From NCBI GenBank assembly GCA_934486915.1, contig CAKSRC010000019.1, positions 1 to 25,492 of the forward strand: a DNA stretch of 25,492 nucleotides, written 5' to 3'. The stretch is from an uncultured Eubacteriales bacterium. GTDB lineage: Bacteria; Bacillota; Clostridia; Oscillospirales; Acutalibacteraceae. The notes under the pieces are model-generated. The model had not been told where the DNA came from. It made no database searches and saw only the letters and a program-made list of their open reading frames with translations. Position numbers and translations under genes: made by a program. Below are positions 22,287 to 25,492 of the stretch, one piece after another (position 1 is the first letter of the stretch; each line of letters starts with the position of its first letter).

Positions 22287-23783
22287 ATGAAGAAAAAAGA
22301 TGTAGTAAACAGTGGTTTTATTGGGATAAATACTGGTAAAATTAAAAATTGTTATTCTGAGATGAAAACTAAATCAAAAATAGACACATCAGCGTTTTGC
22401 TATGAGAATGAAGGTAAAATAGAGAATTCTTGGTCTAGGTATATTTGTCAAAAGAGGAATTCTAAAGAATTTTGTAAAGACAATTTAGGTATAATACAAT
22501 CATGTTTTTACATTTCTAATAGTGAATCAAATAATGAAGAAGTATCAGAGAAATCTAAAGTACAAGTCAATGAAGATAATTCCTTTTCGGTAATAGGATT
22601 AACTGAAAATGAATTAAGAGAAAATTTTTTAGAAAATGCAGGTTGGGATTTAAAAAAGATTTGGACAGTATCATCGGGAAGAGTATTATTTAAAAATAAA
22701 AATTTTAAGGCAATCAATAATTCTAAAGATGATTTTCAACCAATAAAAAGTGCTAAAGACTTATTTGAATTTGTTAATGGTGTTAATGAAGGCAAAGAAG
22801 GATATATAAATGGAAAATTTATTCTAAAAAAGGACTTAGATCTTAAAGGAGCAAGTTGGAAGCCTATTGGTAAAACTAATCTAAATGGTTTTAAAGGGGT
22901 TTTTGATGGCGATGGACATCGTATTAAGAATTTTGTTGTAAAAAATAAGAAGCTTGAATACGGTGGTTTCTTTGGACATATAGATGGTGGTACAGTCATA
23001 AATTTAGTTATTGACGGTATTATAAAAGCTGGAAAATACAGAGGTTCATTTGCAGCTGTTAATAATCAAGGCACAATAAGGGCCTGCGCCGTAGGCACAA
23101 ACATATTACTTAAAAACAACTGTGCAGGGTTTGTTTGGGAAAACTCAGGAACCATAGAATCTTGCTTGGTTGTCGGAAAGTCCAAGAAAGATGTATTGAT
23201 ACCATTGCCATATGTCGGTTTACTCTCTGCCGGCTTGATATTGTCAGCAATATTAGGCTTGACTATTTACAACAAAACGCAAGAAACTAAACTGGATTAT
23301 TACCCACCTGTAGGCGTAGCAAGCGACATCCAAAAAGTGGACGACCTTACCCCGACTACCGGTGAAAATAGGACTACAATATCTTATTCGGGTTATATCG
23401 AGGCAGAAAAAGGCACGGGAACTGCGAATTTCAGTTATACAAATCCCGGCTCTTCTAACCATCATGTTGTAGTAAATCTTCAAATAACCGATGCAGTCAT
23501 TATGGATAAAATAGGAAAAACAGGAAGAACACAAGAAGAACAAGAAAAATTAGATGCATTAAATTATGACAAAACAAGAATGAGAGTCACAGTAGGTAAG
23601 ACAGGAGCAGTGCCTCCTGGATATGCAATTTCAACAATTGAGTTGAATGCATTGCCCGACGGTACGGTTTTACCGGCCGGTGAATATGACGCAGTATTAT
23701 ATATGGATTTGTATGATATCAACACTAATGAAAAAGCTGCAATGCAAACCCAAGCACCAATTAAATTATTAATTAAGAGCTAA
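22287..23783 (+). CDS. GLUG-repeat-like single-pass membrane protein without signal peptide
   Basis: The 498-residue protein has three parts. Residues 1-80 hold three degenerate GLUG-like repeats of about 26 residues (SGFIGINTGKIKNCYSE, CYENEGKIENSWS, CKDNLGIIQSCFY). Residues 105-295 continue with patterns typical of GLUG surface proteins (GWDLKKIW, LKKDLDLKGASWKPIG, GVFDGDGHRIKNF, YGGFFG). A single hydrophobic segment lies at about 304-327. The rest is a beta-rich outer domain (NPGSSNHHVVVNLQI, LPAGEYDAVLYMDLYD) ending in APIKLLIKS. With no N-terminal signal and KSKK just before the membrane segment, the predicted topology is N-inside, C-outside. GLUG regions are normally extracellular, so this is odd. 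AAGG lies about 13 bases before the ATG, a long spacing. Confidence 0.8.
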   Translation: MKKKDVVNSGFIGINTGKIKNCYSEMKTKSKIDTSAFCYENEGKIENSWSRYICQKRNSKEFCKDNLGIIQSCFYISNSESNNEEVSEKSKVQVNEDNSFSVIGLTENELRENFLENAGWDLKKIWTVSSGRVLFKNKNFKAINNSKDDFQPIKSAKDLFEFVNGVNEGKEGYINGKFILKKDLDLKGASWKPIGKTNLNGFKGVFDGDGHRIKNFVVKNKKLEYGGFFGHIDGGTVINLVIDGIIKAGKYRGSFAAVNNQGTIRACAVGTNILLKNNCAGFVWENSGTIESCLVVGKSKKDVLIPLPYVGLLSAGLILSAILGLTIYNKTQETKLDYYPPVGVASDIQKVDDLTPTTGENRTTISYSGYIEAEKGTGTANFSYTNPGSSNHHVVVNLQITDAVIMDKIGKTGRTQEEQEKLDALNYDKTRMRVTVGKTGAVPPGYAISTIELNALPDGTVLPAGEYDAVLYMDLYDINTNEKAAMQTQAPIKLLIKS

Positions 23784-23922
23784 TGGCAGTAATGCCTTTA
23801 GTATAGATTAATCTTTTCATTAAGAATATTCTATTTAGATATTTCAGTGAAAGGGGTGGTAGGAAAATAAAAAAGTTGTCGGCTAAAGTTTATAGTTGAA
23901 AAGTAGAGGTGTTTTTATTAGC

Positions 23923-23937
23923 AGATAGGGGGTATCT
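23923..23937 (+). promoter_or_regulatory. Small hairpin presenting the ribosome binding site in its loop
   Basis: AGATA (23923-23927) and TATCT (23933-23937) pair around a loop of five G residues that is the Shine-Dalgarno sequence, 8 bases before the ATG at 23941. The stem is short and AT-rich, so any effect on translation is uncertain. Farther upstream (about 23850-23860) a strong-looking AAAGGGGTGG is not followed by an ORF. Confidence 0.4.
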
Positions 23938-23940
23938 ATC

Positions 23941-24693
23941 ATGAAATTAAGTAAAAAATTATTAGCAGGTTTATTGGCAACCAGTATGTTAGCAACAGGT
24001 TCTACTGCATTTGCAGCCGTAACACTTGGTGAGGGAAAAGGCACTTTGGCAGAAACAGAGGCAGGTTCCAATCTCTATAACGGATCAGGTACAATGACAG
24101 TAGATTCAATTGGAGACGCACCAAAGCATAATGTTACAGGTACTGCTACATTTAAAGATGTAGTAACAATAGATATCACTTGGGGCGCGCTTACATATAG
24201 CTTTGAAAGAACCTGGAACGCTACAGATAAAAAATGGAATGAGGCTGTATGGAAGACAACAGATGGTTCTGGTAAAATAAGCGTTGAAAACAAATCAGCA
24301 AGGGCTTATGATGTAACTCTTCAATTTGAAGCTACAAAACTTGTTGGTGATTACGCTGCTGATGGTACAAAGGTAGACTATAGCGGTGTAGGTGGAAAAT
24401 TCTATAAAGATCAAGTTTTGGTTGAAAGTGATACTACAAAAACGGGTACTGATGGTGAACCTAATAAGGAACAATCAACACTAGCATTAGGCGCTATAAA
24501 CCAGACTAACAGAACTATGACTTCTTACTTATGGCTAAGCGGTAACCCGAAAAATAATAGCGAGGACAAATCGTCAGTAGCCGGCAAATTTGGCTTCAAC
24601 GATAAAGGAGTAGCAGAAAACAGCGAAACTTTCGGTAAAGTAATTGCTACATTTGCTGAACACACAAGTTCGACAGAGCAAGGTGGAATTTAA
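23941..24693 (+). CDS. Secreted beta-rich surface protein with Sec signal peptide
   Basis: The 250-residue precursor begins with a clear signal peptide: KLSKK, a hydrophobic core, and AFA before a likely cleavage after residue 25. The mature part is Thr/Gly/Ser-rich. It contains VTIDITWGALTYSFERTW, KWNEAVW and KISVENKSARAYDVTLQF, a pattern I associate with a recurrent but uncharacterised clostridial secreted family. It has a tryptophan-centred motif and an Ig-like strand signature. No LPxTG, SLH or WxL anchor is evident. It follows the GLUG gene by 157 bases and ends before a strong terminator. It may be a subunit of a surface layer or fibre held by the neighbouring membrane proteins; that is inference. 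Confidence 0.8.
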   Translation: MKLSKKLLAGLLATSMLATGSTAFAAVTLGEGKGTLAETEAGSNLYNGSGTMTVDSIGDAPKHNVTGTATFKDVVTIDITWGALTYSFERTWNATDKKWNEAVWKTTDGSGKISVENKSARAYDVTLQFEATKLVGDYAADGTKVDYSGVGGKFYKDQVLVESDTTKTGTDGEPNKEQSTLALGAINQTNRTMTSYLWLSGNPKNNSEDKSSVAGKFGFNDKGVAENSETFGKVIATFAEHTSSTEQGGI

Positions 24694-24748
24694 ATAAGTA
24701 AAACAGGAAATAGGTTGATTTTAGATTAGTAATATTTTAAAAAATTAA

Positions 24749-24799
24749 TATGCTATCGTCGTGATATAGCACTTGCTTCGGCGATAGCATAATTTTTTT
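24749..24799 (+). terminator. Strong terminator after the secreted protein gene
   Basis: A 13-bp stem pairs 24749-24761 with 24779-24791, with one T-G pair, around a 17-base loop, followed by a run of seven T residues. It is the best intrinsic terminator in the window and separates the secreted protein gene from the last gene. Confidence 0.93.
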
Positions 24800-24846
24800 A
24801 GATATGACAATGCACAAAAATGCAATAAAAAGGGGATATGCTAAAC

Positions 24847-25398
24847 ATGTCTAATACATCAAAAGATGAGATGGTACTTCCAACAAATTGTGAAACCGAA
24901 AATACCAAAAATAAAAAATATATTATGATTGCAGTTGGCTTAGTTTTGATCACTTTGATTGCAGAAATAGTTTTTTGGACTGTAGATAATTATAATAAAT
25001 CAAAATTTATTGTACCTGAATTTGAGGCCACAGCTGTCCAGGGTGTTCCAGAAAATTTAGACGATGATCGTGGATTTTCTAATTTGAATGTTGCAGGTAT
25101 TTATGAAATTGGGATATGCGGGTCTTTGGTTAACGAAAATGGTAAGTGTGAAGTAGACCTAACTAACTATGAATCTAATGATGCTTGGATATCTATAATT
25201 ATATTAGATGAAAATGGCTCTTGTTTAGGAGAAACAGGGATAATTAAGCCTGGAGAATATGTTAAATATGTAAATATAGATACAGGGAAACTTTCAAGCG
25301 GTGAGGAAACTAAAATAAATGCAAAAGTTAGAGGCTATGAACCTGAAACTTATTACAGTAAGGGCTCAGTAAATCTTAGTATGGCAATTAAGAATTAA
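24847..25398 (+). CDS. Small single-pass membrane protein with outer beta domain
   Basis: The product has a short cytoplasmic tail rich in Lys, Asn and Glu, then one membrane segment (YIMIAVGLVLITLIAEIVFW) and about 130 extracellular residues. The outer domain has GKCEVDLTNYESNDAWISIIILD, IIKPGEYVKYVNID and a final VNLSMAIKN. It parallels the outer domain of the GLUG membrane protein (NPGSSNHHVVVNLQI, LPAGEYDAVLYMD, APIKLLIKS), suggesting the two share a fold and perhaps a ligand. The start is uncertain. AGGGG ends 2 bases before the ATG at 24838 and 11 before the ATG at 24847, and I favour the latter (183 aa). Function unknown. I saw no convincing promoter between the upstream terminator and this gene. 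Confidence 0.75.
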   Translation: MSNTSKDEMVLPTNCETENTKNKKYIMIAVGLVLITLIAEIVFWTVDNYNKSKFIVPEFEATAVQGVPENLDDDRGFSNLNVAGIYEIGICGSLVNENGKCEVDLTNYESNDAWISIIILDENGSCLGETGIIKPGEYVKYVNIDTGKLSSGEETKINAKVRGYEPETYYSKGSVNLSMAIKN

Positions 25399-25422
25399 AA
25401 ATAAATTATTTCAAGAAAGGTA

Positions 25423-25451
25423 TTGACAAAGCGATGGCAGTATGATAGAAT
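25423..25451 (+). promoter_or_regulatory. Near-consensus promoter at the window edge
   Basis: TTGACA (25423-25428) and TAGAAT (25446-25451) are 17 bases apart, with a TG extension before the -10 box. Transcription would start near 25458 and run out of the window. The 35 bases of leader visible contain no start codon with a ribosome binding site. Strength and leader style would fit a stable-RNA operon such as rRNA, but that is a guess. Confidence 0.8.
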
Positions 25452-25492
25452 AATAAAGCTGTCGAAAAAAGAGGGCTTAGAAGCGGTTCAAA

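Noticed and set aside
23941..24693. WxL-domain or sortase-anchored protein
   Set aside because: Neither a C-terminal WxL pair nor an LPxTG-membrane-charge tail is present; the protein simply ends in EQGGI.

Overview
The window is an AT-rich stretch of chromosome from a spore-forming, Gram-positive, low-GC bacterium, most likely a member of the Clostridia. The reasons are an hrcA-grpE-dnaK-dnaJ operon behind a perfect CIRCE operator, a forespore sigma factor SigG, a MazF toxin of the Bacillus/Clostridium EndoA type, an RqcH-type NFACT protein, strong AGGAGG/AGGGG ribosome binding sites and frequent TTG starts. I cannot place it to genus from sequence alone.

Layout. 1-4890: heat-shock operon on the + strand, with its own repressor HrcA first, then the nucleotide exchange factor GrpE, the Hsp70 DnaK and the co-chaperone DnaJ, closed by a strong terminator. 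4908-6049: a MazF-type RNase on the - strand with no antitoxin beside it, diverging from a small cupin protein. 6064-8534: comM (Mg-chelatase-like AAA ATPase) and sigG on the - strand, each with its own recognisable promoter. 8586-9558: two tandem copies of a small double zinc-ribbon gene on the - strand. Each is preceded by a 74-nt leader segment that folds like a tRNA and keeps many tRNA-invariant residues but has no usable anticodon loop. 9631-10593: an RluA-family pseudouridine synthase on the - strand.

10653-21931 is one long + strand transcription unit with gaps of only 14-63 bp: radC, a small MGMT/ATL-like protein, uvrB, uvrA, a DUF4157-type protein with an HExxH motif and a second caspase-like His/Cys pair, trmK, a Nif3/YqfO family gene and rqcH. 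It combines DNA repair, tRNA modification and ribosome rescue, with an apparent toxin or effector-like gene in the middle.

22144-25398 is a different kind of region: three surface-type genes on the + strand. The first is a membrane protein with a GLUG-like repeat region but no signal peptide. The second is a signal-peptide-bearing beta-rich secreted protein. The third is a small single-pass membrane protein whose outer domain resembles the outer domain of the first. The window ends in a near-consensus promoter whose gene lies outside.

Most noteworthy are the duplicated tRNA-like leaders, the gene-conversion footprint between the two zinc-ribbon copies, the DUF4157 two-motif protein embedded in the uvrA-trmK operon, and the three-gene surface cassette.
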